Translations under genes and position numbers: made by a program | Shown here: piece after piece, positions 19,540 through 31,383 of the stretch | How the letters are laid out: each line of letters opens with the position of its first letter | Numbering within the stretch: position 1 is the stretch's first letter | Assembly (NCBI GenBank): GCA_038030265.1 | Contig: CM075942.1 | Location: 70,498,926 to 70,562,925 of the forward strand | DNA length: 64,000 nt | Direction of reading: 5' to 3' | Source of the DNA: Corythucha ciliata | Taxonomy: Eukaryota > Arthropoda > Insecta > Hemiptera > Tingidae | Notes under the pieces: generated by a model | The model's database searches: none | The model's input: only the letters and a program-made list of their open reading frames with translations | What the model was told of the DNA's origin: nothing

Positions 19540-20515
19540 TCATTAGCAATTTTTCATTATTTCAGCCATAAATTAGCATTTTTCCTTATTTTAGCCGATT
19601 TGTCTTCATTTCTACTTTGAATTACAACTTTCTCAATGTTCTCCGCAATCAGCGCTTTGCCTGAACTTGACCCACCAATTAGCGCTTTTTCCTCATTTTG
19701 CCGCGGATTAGCGTTTCCTCCATTTTAACGGCAATTTAGCGTTTTTTTCCACACTTCAGTGCTGCTTCTCAATTTCATGTGTGAATTAGCGATTTTTATT
19801 CATTTTAGCCGCGAATAAGCGACTTTTCTCAGTTTTTGTCGTGAAATCATGTTTTCCATCATTTTAGCCGCTGTACTGTGCACTTTTTACCAATTTTATC
19901 CGTGAATTAGCGCATTTTATTAATTTCAGCGGTTGATTAGAGATTTTTTTCACTTTTAGCTATGAATTAGCGGGTTTTTTATTTGAGCTCACGAGGAAGC
20001 GAATTGGTGTTCTTAAAATTTTATCGGCAAATTCGCGTTTTTTCTACATTTTAGCGCTTTGTCTCAATTTGTTGTCAATTATCGATATTTCTCCATTTTA
20101 GCCACGAATTGGCGTTTCGTAATTTTAGCCCCGAATTACTACTTTTTCTCAATTCTATCCGCGATTTTAGCAATATTTTCCTAAATTTTAGCCGCAAAGT
20201 ATCGTTTTACCACATGACGTGAATTGCCAATTTCCGCCAATTTTAGCCGTGATTTAGCGCTTTTTTTCAATTCTATCCGTTATAATCAATGATTTTTCTT
20301 CATTTCAGCCGTGAATTAGCCATTTTTATCAATTTTATCCCCGAATTATCGTCGTTCTCAATTTTGGTTCTGGAATTTACATCTAGAAACATTGAATCAG
20401 CACTTTTTAACAATTTTGGCCACGAATATAAGCACTTTTCAACATTTTAGCCACGTATATACTTGCCTCAAAGAACAGCACAGTAGGGCGCTTTCTCAGT
20501 TTTAGCCGCCTAAGG
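19540..20515 (+). repeat. Degenerate ~30-bp repeat array, family B
   Basis: About 30 diverged copies of a unit near TTTTAGCCGCGAATTAGCG plus a T-rich spacer such as ATTTTTCTCAA. The same family occurs at 52265-52550 in this orientation and in the opposite orientation at 35725-39540 and 57440-57900. Confidence 0.8.
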
Positions 20516-21034
20516 ATTTCCAGACAACGGAGATCCGCGTGTTTTCTCTATGTTTGCTGCGAAATCGTCTCCAGAAGGCCCATAGACAATGCCAACGCTC
20601 ATTTTCAACTAATTTATTTCGATTTTTATCCTTGGGCATTTTTTTTTTTCGTTCGTCTTTTTATCATGCCTTATAGGACCCGGCGCCTCTGGGCGGTCGC
20701 CCTGCTCGCACCCCTTTAAAGCCGGCACTGGCAATCGCACTTGACCAATTTTATCTGAGCGGATAGAGATCATTAGGCGACTAGTGCCTACGTTGTTTCA
20801 TACAAGCATGAAACTGGAAATAAGGCACCACGATCACGAGTTTAGTTATTTTTTGCTATTGTTGTGTTTGCCTGTGAGTGAGATTGAATGACTTCAATTT
20901 CATGTAAAGTGGGCCGCAATAAGTTCAGTAAAAGTACAATTATTTAAAGCATGCATAAACCGGTAGCCGTAGGAGCCTACATCGTCTGTCTTCCGATTTT
21001 GGCTGTTCGCCATTTGGTTTCAGTTGGGAAACCA
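20516..21034. other. No gene recognised
   Basis: Includes a GC-rich patch at 20678-20740 (GACCCGGCGCCTCTGGGCGG) of the kind often found in transposon ends, but no element could be delimited. Confidence 0.35.
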
Positions 21035-21112
21035 AATAATAATAATAATAATAATAATGTATTTAGCCTTTAACTAGTGTTACAAGAATCGGCACGTCAG
21101 AACTTGAAAATA

Positions 21113-23053
21113 TTAATTGTCCATGAATTCCTTCAAACTATACAATACTCGATCCGCTAGAAACGACTTTACGTCTTTGATTTTTAAACGACCATCACTA
21201 TTAACCAGTCCACGCGGTAATTTATTGTACAGAATCGGAGCCATATATGCTGGGTTCAGCTCGCTTTTTACAAGCCGGACGCGCTCTGGAGCCAGCTTAG
21301 ATGCACCTCGTGTATTGTGCGATTGGATGGATGATAATTGCGGAAACTCATTGAATCGTCTATGGACAAGTTTCAAGCACTCGTAAACGTAGGCTCCGTA
21401 AAGAGTGAGAATATTGAAATCTCTGAAGGCACTTCGGCATGAGTCATACCTCTTGAGACCCGCCAGACATCGTACTGCGCTTTTTTGCAGTCTAAAAAGC
21501 GAACCCGTTCCTGGAGCCTTCCCCAACACACCGATCGCGTACACCAAGACGGAGTGGAAGTATCCAAAATAAATTATTCTGAGAACCTCATGAGACACGA
21601 GGTTCCGGAGTCTTCTTAACAGGAATACTACTCTAGTCAATCTTGTTTCAAGTCCAGAGATGTGGTCTTTGGAAGATAATTTAGTATCGAGGTACACTCC
21701 GAGAAATTTTACCACGCTCTGACCAAGCGGTGGGAGGTGGTGGAGGCAAAACGCAACTTTTACAGATTTCTCTCGGTTTAATAGCAGCCCATTTTCGCGG
21801 AACCATTCATTAGCTGCAGTTACATCCTCGTCGCTCAGCGAAGCAGCCTGTATCGACGATGTGTGAGTGGTCAGTAGAGTTGTGTCGTCCGCGTACATGA
21901 ACAAATTACTGTTTCGTATCGCTATGCCCAAGTCATTAATCAGGATGAGGAAAAGGGTTGGGCCTAGAATAGAGCCCTGAGGAACTCCTCGAGTGACTGG
22001 TAACAGACTTGAATCCCTTCCGTTCACCGAGACGTACTGGAATCGATCAGACAGGTACGATCGTATGAGAGCCAGGGCCACCCCGCCGACACCAATATTT
22101 CCCAACTTTGCGAGTAATACGCCATGCTCGGCCCGGTCGAAAGCCAAGGACAGGTCCAAAAAGGACCCAACAGATGTATTTTTAGCCTCAAAGGAGGCGA
22201 GAATTCGAGAAACGAGCGAGGAGATGGCGTCAACCGTGGATTTCCCTTTTTGAAAGCCGTATTGATCTGGCGAGATTATCCTTGATTCATTGAGATATTC
22301 CCAAAGTTGCTCGTTGATGAAAAATTCGACGATCTTGGATAGAACTGGGAGGATGGGAATCGGTCGATAATTACCAATTTCAGCCCTGTCACCCTTTTTA
22401 AACACGGGCACGACTCTAGCGATTTTGAGGGCATTCGGGAATCTTCCAGACGACAGGCAGTTATTGACAAGGCTAAGCACGGCGCCCTCAATAAAGGGGA
22501 ACGCCTCAACGAAAAGTCTGGTGTCCAAATCATAACAATCCTTCGCATCCGACCTTTTCATTACCCTGACACAATGACGCAATGACTCCAGTGAGACTGT
22601 CCTAAAACCAAGCATTCCAGTTACGCGACTACTGCTCCCAGCAACTCGAAGATCAAAATTGGAGTCCCCTAGATCGGAACTGGAAGCACGGACAAAGTGA
22701 ACGTTCAGTTCATGTGCTTCAAAAGGAATTTTTGGACCCGGCCTATCAGAGCCACATTCTGACTTGACAAGTTTCCAGGCTGCCATGCACTTATTAGAAT
22801 GCGAGTTTATATAATTCGTGTTGTAATATTTTTTGGCCACTTGAAGAGCTCTATGGTATTGGGTCTTACATTCCTTGAAAATAATCATATTTTCAGCTGA
22901 TGGCTCGGCTTTGAGAACTGCATTACGAAAGTCCAAATACCGTTTCATCTGTCTCAGCGCCGGCGAATACCAAGGCTTCCTACGGGATTTGGAGGTATCC
23001 CTTTTCGTGTCTTTGCTGGTAGTGCTGAATCCAACATCTCTCCAATGTCCCAT
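21113..23053 (-). pseudogene. LINE reverse transcriptase domain
   Basis: 646 codons. Contains the LINE RT blocks in order: ARVVPVFKKGDRAEIGNYRP, PDQYGFQKGKSTVDAI, GSFLDLSLAFDRAEH (the usual lysine after DLS-AFD is arginine), TRGVPQGSILGPTLFLILIN and the catalytic FMYADDTTLL. A C-terminal region of about 200 residues follows, with LRRLRNLVSHEVLRIIYFGY. No RNase H is present. This open frame overlaps the endonuclease frame by 74 nt but is shifted by one, so a frameshift near 22990-23050 breaks the original ORF2. Confidence 0.9.
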
Positions 23054-23849
23054 TCATCAGATAGCTCCAGTCAGCCCCACGAAGAAGACTGAAAAAATCA
23101 TCCTTCCCCTCGCTAGAAATTGGTCGAAACCGCGAACTCTTGATTGGATCATCAGTAGTAACTGAGGTAACCAGAGAGACTACTTGTGCAAGATGATCCG
23201 ACAGCATAGGATCGCATAGCTCTGAACTATAAACGGACTGGTCCAGATTTGTTAAGACATTGTCCAGACAACGATCAAGGCGAGTGGGAGAATTAATTGT
23301 GTGGAAGAATCCATAACTTCGGAAGCAGTTTTTAAATTGATTAACATAGCTATCGTTCAGGTCCCGCAGGTCTAGATTGAAGTCACCAACGACGACTGCA
23401 CGATGACCACACGTGTCTAAGTATTGAAACAACAAGTCAATTGTATCGACGAAGCGACTCCTGTTCCCATTTGGAGATCGGTAAACGCATACGACGAGTA
23501 AGTTTGTCATAGGATGACTCAGGCCGCTCAGTTTAATTCCAGTCAATTCGCAGTCCATTTCAACAGAGAGCGAATGAATTAAAGAAACAGGAGAAAACTC
23601 CAGTCCATCTCTAACAAAAATAGCAACTCCACCGCCCCTTGCATATTGCCTTGAGAAGCTCGTAGCCAATTTGAAGCTATGCAACTTGTAAAAATTTATT
23701 TCCTCAGTCTTGACGCCGTACTCGGACAGACAGGCCACGCTGATGCCCATAGTATTAATAAAATCTTCAAGGGGGAGAATTTTGTTCCTTACCCCGCAAA
23801 CGTTAACGTGAAACAGTTTGATCCAACCACCTGAATTAGACGTGTCTAG
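22980..23849 (-). pseudogene. LINE apurinic-type endonuclease domain
   Basis: Cuts target DNA to prime reverse transcription. The frame is open from 23849. The conserved N-terminal motif, FHVNVCGVRNK at about 23785-23815, lies upstream of the first ATG (23750). Further motifs are VACLSEYG, GGGVAIFVRDGLE, VVVGDFNLDLRDL and the C-terminal catalytic block MLSDHLAQVV. The frame is the same as ORF1 and is separated from it only by the TGA at 23850-23852. Confidence 0.88.
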
Positions 23850-24830
23850 TCATGCACTGTTTGGGGCACTCTCCATTCGAACTGGGCGTGGAGGACCGAG
23901 CCATCTAGCTGGAGCAGTTAAGCATCCCTTTGGCCAGATTTTTGGATCGAACAAAGTCTCGTAAAATATTTCATCAACCACTAAGCGGAAGGATGAATAT
24001 GAATCATACTTCGTTGGTAATTTATCACATGCAATCCCGCTGTCGAAACCGAGCTCGCGTACCAGACTCAAGATTTCGTCGGGCGTAACTGACGGTGCAA
24101 ATCGCGACAGGAAAAGTCCTTTCTTTCTAGGAGCCGTAAGCACTCTCGAACAGCTTTTCTCACCCCGCACCGCTAGTTCTCTCCTTTTAACATTGAACTT
24201 ATTACCAAGCCGAGGTTTAGGAACAGAAGTAGGGGGTCCAAACACCTTCCCATCAGCGAGATTTGATGAGACCACTGACGAAAAACTCTTTCCTCCCTGC
24301 ACAGCCTCTCTTCTCTCGACCCTAATGCATGGTAAGGGATCTTCGCTCCCGAAATTTGTACTCTCGTTGCTGATAGTTGGATTTGCAGGTGTAGTCTCTG
24401 AGCAACCCTGAACATCCGTTTCGGTTTCTTCCGAATTAGGAGCAAGCGGAACCCGGATCGCACCAGTCAATTTATTTTTATTTATTTTAGATTCGTCTCT
24501 TCCCTGACCACGCAGACGCTTAACAAAGCCGGAATTCTTCTCAATGTCGTCATCATGATGTTGCACAGCAACATAGTCACTAGCAACGGAATGCGCCGTC
24601 GTTCCATTCTTTCTCCCAGCTACAACATTTTGTGTTGACGTTTCAAAACAATCCTTATACGGTGGAGTAACACCGGTGTCGAAAGAGCAGGAAGCTCCTT
24701 TTGAGCCTTTGCCCTCTGAGAGTTTTTTGTCGAGTTTATCCAATGATAGTCGGATTTGTTTATTTTCAAGCATATCCAGTTTTCCCAGTAACTTTATGTT
24801 TGTTTCGCCTAGTACCTTCAATTGTGTCAA
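23850..24830 (-). CDS. LINE ORF1 protein
   Basis: 326 codons beginning at a TTG; no ATG is visible at the 5' end, so the true start may be lost. The N-terminal 50 residues look like a coiled coil (LLGKLDMLENKQIRLSLDKL). The middle is hydrophilic and low in order. The C-terminal part reads LFLSRFAPSVTPDEILSLVR and KYDSYSSFRLVVDE, resembling the RRM-like nucleic-acid-binding domain of ORF1 proteins in insect LINEs. It probably coats the element RNA. It ends at TGA 23850-23852. Confidence 0.75.
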   Translation of the reverse strand: MTQLKVLGETNIKLLGKLDMLENKQIRLSLDKLDKKLSEGKGSKGASCSFDTGVTPPYKDCFETSTQNVVAGRKNGTTAHSVASDYVAVQHHDDDIEKNSGFVKRLRGQGRDESKINKNKLTGAIRVPLAPNSEETETDVQGCSETTPANPTISNESTNFGSEDPLPCIRVERREAVQGGKSFSSVVSSNLADGKVFGPPTSVPKPRLGNKFNVKRRELAVRGEKSCSRVLTAPRKKGLFLSRFAPSVTPDEILSLVRELGFDSGIACDKLPTKYDSYSSFRLVVDEIFYETLFDPKIWPKGCLTAPARWLGPPRPVRMESAPNSA

Positions 24831-24855
24831 ATGCTGAAGATGGCGACCATTTCAA

Positions 24856-25128
24856 CCTCAGACTTTCAGCTATCAGCCCGGCATTTTGAGCTGACAATGA
24901 GTACGAAGCCGTTGGATTGCTCCTCAATGGGAGCGGAATTGCCACTAGCACTACGATCCCCGCCCCCGGCTTGAAGCCAGAGCAAAACCGAGTCATGGAG
25001 GACCCGACTCACTAGAACCGATGAAAACGGCCGTGAGGGCGAAACGGGCACCGGCTCCGTACTTCGGCTCAATTGCCAGGCTGATGAGATTAGCATCAAT
25101 TAGCTGGATGATAGCTGAAAGTCTGAGG
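24856..25128. repeat. Inverted repeat next to LINE 5' end
   Basis: A 20-bp perfect inverted repeat, CCTCAGACTTTCAGCTATCA at 24856-24875 and its complement at 25109-25128, with the match extending a few bases outward with mismatches. The 230-bp interior is GC-richer than its surroundings. It could be a small MITE or the LINE's 5' untranslated region folding back. Confidence 0.6.
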
Positions 25129-28100
25129 TCGAAACAAAGACAGGATCGCACCCTTATTGGTGCGGGGGTAACTGGTCTTAAAATCACACTGAAGGTACTT
25201 AGAACAACCCTAGCTGCCAACCGACCTTGCACAATGATTATTTGCAAAGTTAATGGCGTTAAACCTCCGAACTATATTGGTTGTCAACATTTTCATACTT
25301 TTCCACCTACGCGTTTTCAATCAAAATCGTAATTCTATGTTGTTCGTAATGCCCCTAATTCTCTTTTTAGCTCGTCGTCATGCTGTGCATTGATCCATGT
25401 ACTAAAAACCGTAAACTTGAAGAATTTTTAGCTTTGTAAGTCCGTGATCTTTGGTTTTTACAATAGTACAAGTAACAAAACTACCTCGCGCGTTTTAGTA
25501 TAAGTCACAATGAACCATTATTACGTCCAAACTGAGTATTTTTCACCTTTTAGTCGTCAAAACATAATGTTTTCTTAACGTTATGGTGATATTTGTAGGC
25601 AATTAGGCACCCGTATTTATATAAATAAGTTTTAAAGCGAAAAACTCGCGATGGACACATTCAACTGGCGTTCCTGAAAAACTTGAAATGATGACTTGTA
25701 CTCATATTCCCGCGCACGCTAGAAGTAGTCTAGTAGTAAAGCTGATGGTACGTTCCAAACAATACGATGTAACTTACTCCGTCAATGAACAAAAGCAAAG
25801 ACTTAAAAACTTTCGATGTCACGGGTGAGTGGAGGAGCGAAACTTTGGAGCCCATTCTAATTTCTGACAGTATTCGCCTGGGCTCCCCCTTTTTAAAATT
25901 TATGGCTAATAATTCTTCTGAGAACACAAAAAGTTAATCTCCATAGATCCAAAAGAAAGTCAAAAGAGAAAGACAAACAGAGCGAGAAAGGGGTGAAGAC
26001 TAAGAAGAAATTCACTGTGCAAGGGGAGAAAAAAAAAGGCCCGGGTAATTACTAGCATTATCAGAGAGCGAGAGAAGTTGATGAAGGTGCTAACCATGTA
26101 ATTAACTTAGTCGGAGTTTCTTCCCCCCCCCCTTTATCCTTTTACTTTAGGGTAAGCTTAGCGAAGAAGTACGCTGATAAGGGCATGTAATCTGTCCGTG
26201 GCCGGTAGGTAACCTTTAAGAGTTAACATTCTAGTTGATTACATCTCTGACATTTTACCTTTGAAAAAAAAAAAAAACGGACGAGGGATCCTTCGGAATC
26301 ACTTGACACTTAGGGAGTAAATAAAGGGGAAGGAAAGAAGTATTTTCGAAGAAGAACCCTATAGGCACAAAAAAAATATTGCCAATTTGTTTCGCGGCAT
26401 GATTCACAGCTTTTAATAATCAATGGAACATCCCAGACAGATTTGGAGACTATAGTGTTTCTCTTGTCTAGTCAATAGCTTCAAGGCATCCCTCACGGCA
26501 TACCTCTTCCTATACCTTAGCCAGACCAGGCATTTATCAACAGGAATGTTGTTTCTGTTATGTTCGATATGCCTTTTCACAAACAATGACGCCTATTCAA
26601 ATATAATTGTACATAGTCGAAAATGGGGGGATTGTGTCAAGGAACGAAACAATGACAACTTTATCGACTCGCAGTCAAAATTCCAAGGAGTATGGTTATA
26701 GGAAGACTAAATACTAAGGGTGGGGTGGCACATCATCGTCTTTCAACTCTGATTGTTGCTCCGAGAGGAGAAATTTAATTGGACAAGCGATAAGAAGAGA
26801 AGCACCTGACATGTCAGTCAAAGTTTCAAGGGAGAATGATAATTAAACTTCTCCCGGTGCTCCCTCCTTCTCACCCCCACCCCACCCTTTCATCATCCTT
26901 TCTCGGTGCGCACTTGTCGCACAGTTTAAACTCATAGTTGGTAAAGAGTGGTTCAAGTTATGCTATGCTCTGGAGCTCACAGAAATGTGAAATAGGTGTG
27001 GATGGGGGAGGAAGGGGGAGTTTTGGTTTCGGTACGAACTAGAGAGCAACTTTTGGGAAATATTTGGGGTTTCAAAACGAAAATGTTGATCGCTTGCTAC
27101 GCTGTCCTTGCATAAATCCCCTTCTTTATAAATAAAGTAATAATAAAACTACTAATTTTAAACAAGAGAAGAGAATGTCATCAAGTGGCGTCATATGCAC
27201 AAACCACTGACCGCAATAAAAAGAATAATAATTAAATAAAACTGCCAGGGCTCAACGTTTCAGCCTCCGCTTATACCCCTTTCAAACTCACTGACCATTT
27301 GGGGTTACAAAACGGTTTTAAACGGAAATGAAGTAGAGCCAGTCTTGTTGCGAGGGGCAGGGAGCGGGGAAATGGACAGGGCAGTCTAGTTGAACTTGTA
27401 ACAGCAGATGTTGCAAGTTTCACCGCCTGATGATAATTAGTAATAGGCGCCCTTTTCGGTGATTATTCAAGAGCGGGAAGAGGAGGGGTTAATAAGAAGA
27501 CTCAGTACAGACACTAGCGTACTACGTATTATAATAACGGCGCTGTAGAAATGATTGGCAGAGAAAGAAAACATATTACAGCAGATAAATAATGCCACTC
27601 TATCGACGTCATATTACACGAATATTGTGGCATGTGTGTGTACCGTAAAAAACTTCAGAAATTTCCGTTTTTCAATCTTTAGTAATAACTTGTGACTCCG
27701 GCTCCTTACAAAAAGGAGAGGAGTGTTAGGGACGCTGCTCGCTTTCCAGTTATACACGAGGAAGAGACTGGTAAAATTATGAGGCCGCTTAAATCATCCA
27801 AACAAACAATAAACCGCGCTAAATCTCGACTTCTTGTAACAGCCGTTAAAACAACATCCTGGGAAAACCATGTTTCTTCCAATAAAAACCAGGTGTTCTT
27901 AAGGTACTATAAATTATCGAAGAATGATTTTAATAGCTTCTCCTACCCTTTAAGCCCGGAGCGCGCTGATGGTAATTACTCTGAGTCTTTTTTTTTTTTT
28001 CCTTTAAAAAGAAACAAAAGAATCATCGTTTCCATTAGTCAGAATCGAATCGAGCCCCGTTTAAAATATCACCATTAATTTGAAGCAGGTGTCCCCGCTC

Positions 28101-29320
28101 GTATTGAATTTCCAATTTGAAGGCAATGCCATTAACAACGATCATTCGGATCGTAAAAGGGAGACGGTAGAACTCGTGAGGGGCTCTCTATGTCACCGAC
28201 ACAAAGCTCGAATGCCCTCCGTTCCAGAGTGGCACCGATGGTATGGGTTGAAATGAAGAGAAGCACAACTCATGGGCATTAATTTAACGAGATTATAGAG
28301 AGACGCACATAACCCTCTACTACAACAGTCCCAAGACAGAGCCACAGTATTAACCATTAGGGACCGGCTATCAATAATTTGTTAATCGAAGGCTATAATT
28401 TAAATTTAGGTAAACAAAGTACACATTCCACCACTTATCTCTGAATATCTATACAAATTAAGGGTAAACTTTTTAAAAGACTGATATTAAAACTCCCACT
28501 CCTTTCATTTATTAGGATTATTTGAAGGCTTTTCCACAGGTAAACCCCTTGCAGCCTAACGAATGGCCTAAAGGGCGAGATGTGCAATTAAGGTAAATCT
28601 GAAGAGATTTACTTAGACGGCACTAAATAGAAAGTAAACATTGAACGGAAAGGCAATAGATGCGGTTTTGGTTCCGGCGACGGGGTTGTTGGGGGTAAAA
28701 GAGACTATTATAAAGTGTACTGAGCCCAGGAAATCCCAATTGATGGGCCTGGATTAGAAACTTAAGGAGAGGGGGGGGGGTGATTGAGGGCCAGAAGGAC
28801 GGGGTGTGGTGGGGTGGGGGTTTGAGTTGAAAAGAGAAGCGGGGGCGAGCGAGCTATATGAGAGAAGGAGAGAAACTTCGGCACACTCATTTATCAGGGA
28901 CTTACGGAGTTTGTCGGTGCGGGGGGTGAGGGAGTTCGGGGCCGCGGCAAAAGTAAGATATCTCAAGCACACATGGCGAGTCTCAAAACATTTTCGTGAC
29001 TGTGTGCAATGTTGTAGAAATGGGAAGGAAATCGCGCGAATTTTCAACTGACAAAGAAGCGTGAAGATAGGTGAAATGAGTGGTTTCAAAGGGAGGGAGG
29101 AAAGAATGTGATGGATTATGACGAGGGGAGAACTCGTATACGTCTTTGAAAAGGGGGAGACGGAATTGTTCATTCTTACAATTATTCCTCCGCCGGCGGA
29201 AGAGAAAAGTAATAATTACACAAAAAAATTTTCCCTTACACAATGTGTCAAGATCGCGTGTTGGGGTATTTTGAAGCAGCCTAGCTCTGACATTGACCAT
29301 CCATAAGTGGTTTTCCCAAA
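25129..29320. other. Quiet intergenic stretch, no gene or transposon recognised
   Basis: About 4.2 kb without recognisable transposon proteins, long inverted repeats or the degenerate arrays that fill the rest of the window. Composition is mixed, with short homopolymers (26108-26117 C, 26264-26276 A, 27989-28000 T) and a G-rich patch at 28770-28830. The longest open frames (27692-28078 plus, 28754-29173 minus) have no domain and biased composition. It may be unique intergenic or intronic DNA holding regulatory sequence. Confidence 0.4.
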
Positions 29321-29329
29321 CTTGACTCC

Positions 29330-29490
29330 AGCTGCACCTCTTTTATAATGCCGAGGGCTACACCACTGTACTGAGATTACGAGATTGAACTAGACCTTTA
29401 GAAAGGTTTTATTGATCTTGAACTGAACGAATCAAAACATAAACAAAGCATTGAAACATATGAGGGGGCAGCAGATCAATAGGACACTCT
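29330..29490 (-). other. Possible Gypsy 3' LTR fragment
   Basis: On the minus strand, the purine tract GGAGGGAAGAG at about 29491-29503 is followed by TGTCCTATTG, as at a polypurine tract and LTR start, directly after an integrase-type C-terminal tail. The other end was not located. Confidence 0.4.
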
Positions 29491-29503
29491 TCCCTCCTGG
29501 TGT

Positions 29504-29821
29504 TTAGTCGAGGACGTAGTCCTGGAGATACTTAGGAGGCCGCCTCACTCTGGAGCTTCTTCTCAGAGCAGGAGGGCTGTAACTGTTACTTCCATGATTA
29601 GAAGTTAGATGTTGATTTTGAATAAGATCGAATGCGTCATCATCAACAAGAGGAGAAGACTCGTGATAGGCATGGGAGACTTGGGTGCTGTCATCAGTTC
29701 TACTGTTTTCTGAATTTTGATTAGACTGTTCTGCGCCCAAGTAGCACTGGAGCTCCGGTAAATAATATTTTGTAGGTTCCAACTTCCCTAACACTTGCAT
29801 ACAGCTTCCAAGTGGAAGCAA
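29504..29821 (-). pseudogene. LTR-element polyprotein C-terminal tail
   Basis: 105 codons ending in RRSSRVRRPPKYLQDYV, a motif typical of the C-terminus of Gypsy-type integrase polyproteins. The upstream half is low-complexity, rich in serine and asparagine. No catalytic domain is attached. It is a 3' fragment of an LTR retrotransposon. Confidence 0.55.
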
Positions 29822-30193
29822 ATCATTATGGAAACTGTGACTTTCATAATGCCTTCTGTAAGACTTTAAAGCTTATTATTAAACAAGCTTTTCCGAGGAA
29901 TGATTTTTTAATTTCCAATGTGCTTCGAAAAGACTTCCTCTAAACGGTTCAGCTTGTATTAGATTTTCTATTGCAATGATTATACAAGCTCTGTGAAGGG
30001 AGTTCTATACAAGTCTAGTAGAAGCGCGTACATCTTACGGTAGCTCTACAGAGACGGTGTTAAGGTTACCTCGCTTGCAAGCTTCTGTTAGGGTTCTGAT
30101 AGCTATAACGTAGGAAGCTCGCTACGAGTCCCCCGCTACTTAGAATGTGCGTTTCGACTTTCAAGCCATTAGCCTCCTAGTGAATTCCATTCT
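29822..30193. other. No gene recognised
   Basis: AT-rich intergenic sequence with scattered AAGCTTnnT-like words, including several copies of ACAAGCTT or TTACAAGC, but no array or coding frame. Confidence 0.35.
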
Positions 30194-31288
30194 AGCCGTT
30201 ATATAGGGGTGCGCGCGGGACGTGACGGGACGGGAAACGAAAAAGTCCCGTCCCGTCCCGCGTTTTGATAGAAGAGTTCCGTCCCGCGTCCCGTCTCGCG
30301 CGGGACGTCCCACACGTACCGCGGGACAACTATTTCATTGGGGTATAGGAGGAAATATACAAATTAAAAATGAAATGATCGGATAATTGATGATGCGGAT
30401 GATTGAACTGGATATTTCTTCGTCCAGTAAGATGAGGACCAAAATTCAAAAAATTATTCAAAGATCCCCCTCTACCTTGGAATTCCGCCCCAACAGACGC
30501 CCCTCCGCTGGATCCCTGTTATGAAAATTCCCAATTGATTAGGTATTAATAATTATCCCTCTCTATTTCAACAAAAACAATTAAATCGCAATTAAACTGC
30601 TAGTTATGATTTTTTAATATGTTGTTAGGACCAGTACCAGTAGCCAAAATTCAAGTTTGCAGCTTCGAAAGACCTGTGCTATACTTTCTCTCGAAACACC
30701 GCGGAATATTTGCGATTTTTCCGGTGCTTTCACTATAACTACTAAACTATGTATTCTTCGTTAATACATGCAACCTACAACTTATTTCAAAGTATATTGA
30801 ACTCGGTACAATTTGAGACATAGCCCAGCTCTATAGAGCAGACAGTAGCCAAGATACATACAGTTCGCGTTCAGTGTGACAGGGCCTAAAGAGTTACAGA
30901 ATAAGGGGGCATGTTTTAAAATTTCACTAAAATGTTTGATTCGCCCCTCTCACCTTAAAAAACATGCTGGGTCCGTCACTGATAAGAGATATTCGAAGTG
31001 TTCAAAAAGGAACTTTTGGGGCAAAAGAAATGAATTTTCTGTTACAGTGATTCAAAGAAGGCGAACGATTCGTTTGGTTTTTCTCAATCGTTTCACTTTT
31101 TAGTAAAAAAAAAAAAAAAAAAATTTCCCGCGGGACGACCGCGCGGGAAGTCCCGTCCCGCGCGGGAAATTGAGGTTTTGTCCCGCGTCCCGTCCCGCAA
31201 AGTATTTTCAAGTCACGTCTCGGGTCCCGTCCCGCGCGCGGGGACGGTCCGCGTGACGGGACGCGACCGCGCGCATCCCTAGCCGTTA
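30194..31288. mobile_element. Non-autonomous hAT-like element with GC-rich ends
   Basis: The ends AGGGGTGCGCGCGG (30205-30218) and, on the other strand, AGGGATGCGCGCGG (to 31280) are inverted. The direct repeat AGCCGTTA at 30194-30201 and 31281-31288 is an 8-bp target duplication, with three extra bases (TAT) between it and the left end. Both subterminal regions are packed with GTCCCGTCCCGCG words in opposite orientation. The middle is AT-rich and non-coding. Confidence 0.7.
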
Positions 31289-31383
31289 AGTGTTAGTGAG
31301 CAGTTGAGTGCTGGGTTTTTGTTTCAATTCAATTTCTTTTGTTCGATCAAATTCTTCGTTTCTGGGTTCAGCGTTTCAACACC

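Larger units (their letters stand above)
21035..24850 (-). mobile_element. LINE of the CR1/L2-like group, near full length
   Basis: Leftward non-LTR retrotransposon. ORF1 is at 23850-24830, endonuclease at 22980-23849, reverse transcriptase at 21113-23053. It ends in a simple-repeat tail of about eight AAT units (21035-21058, ATT on the element's strand), as is common for CR1/L2-like elements. There is one stop between ORF1 and ORF2 and one frameshift between endonuclease and RT. No target duplication was identified. Placement in CR1/L2 rather than another APE-type clade is from overall protein resemblance only. Confidence 0.85.

Noticed and set aside
19540..20515. CRISPR-like array because of ~30-bp regularly spaced units.
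   Set aside because: Repeats are strongly diverged and directly adjacent without unique spacers, there are no cas genes, and the DNA is animal.
28754..29300. Overlapping minus-strand open frames of 139 and 105 codons.
   Set aside because: Low-complexity Ser/Pro/Leu translations that come from G-rich composition, without domain or splice context.
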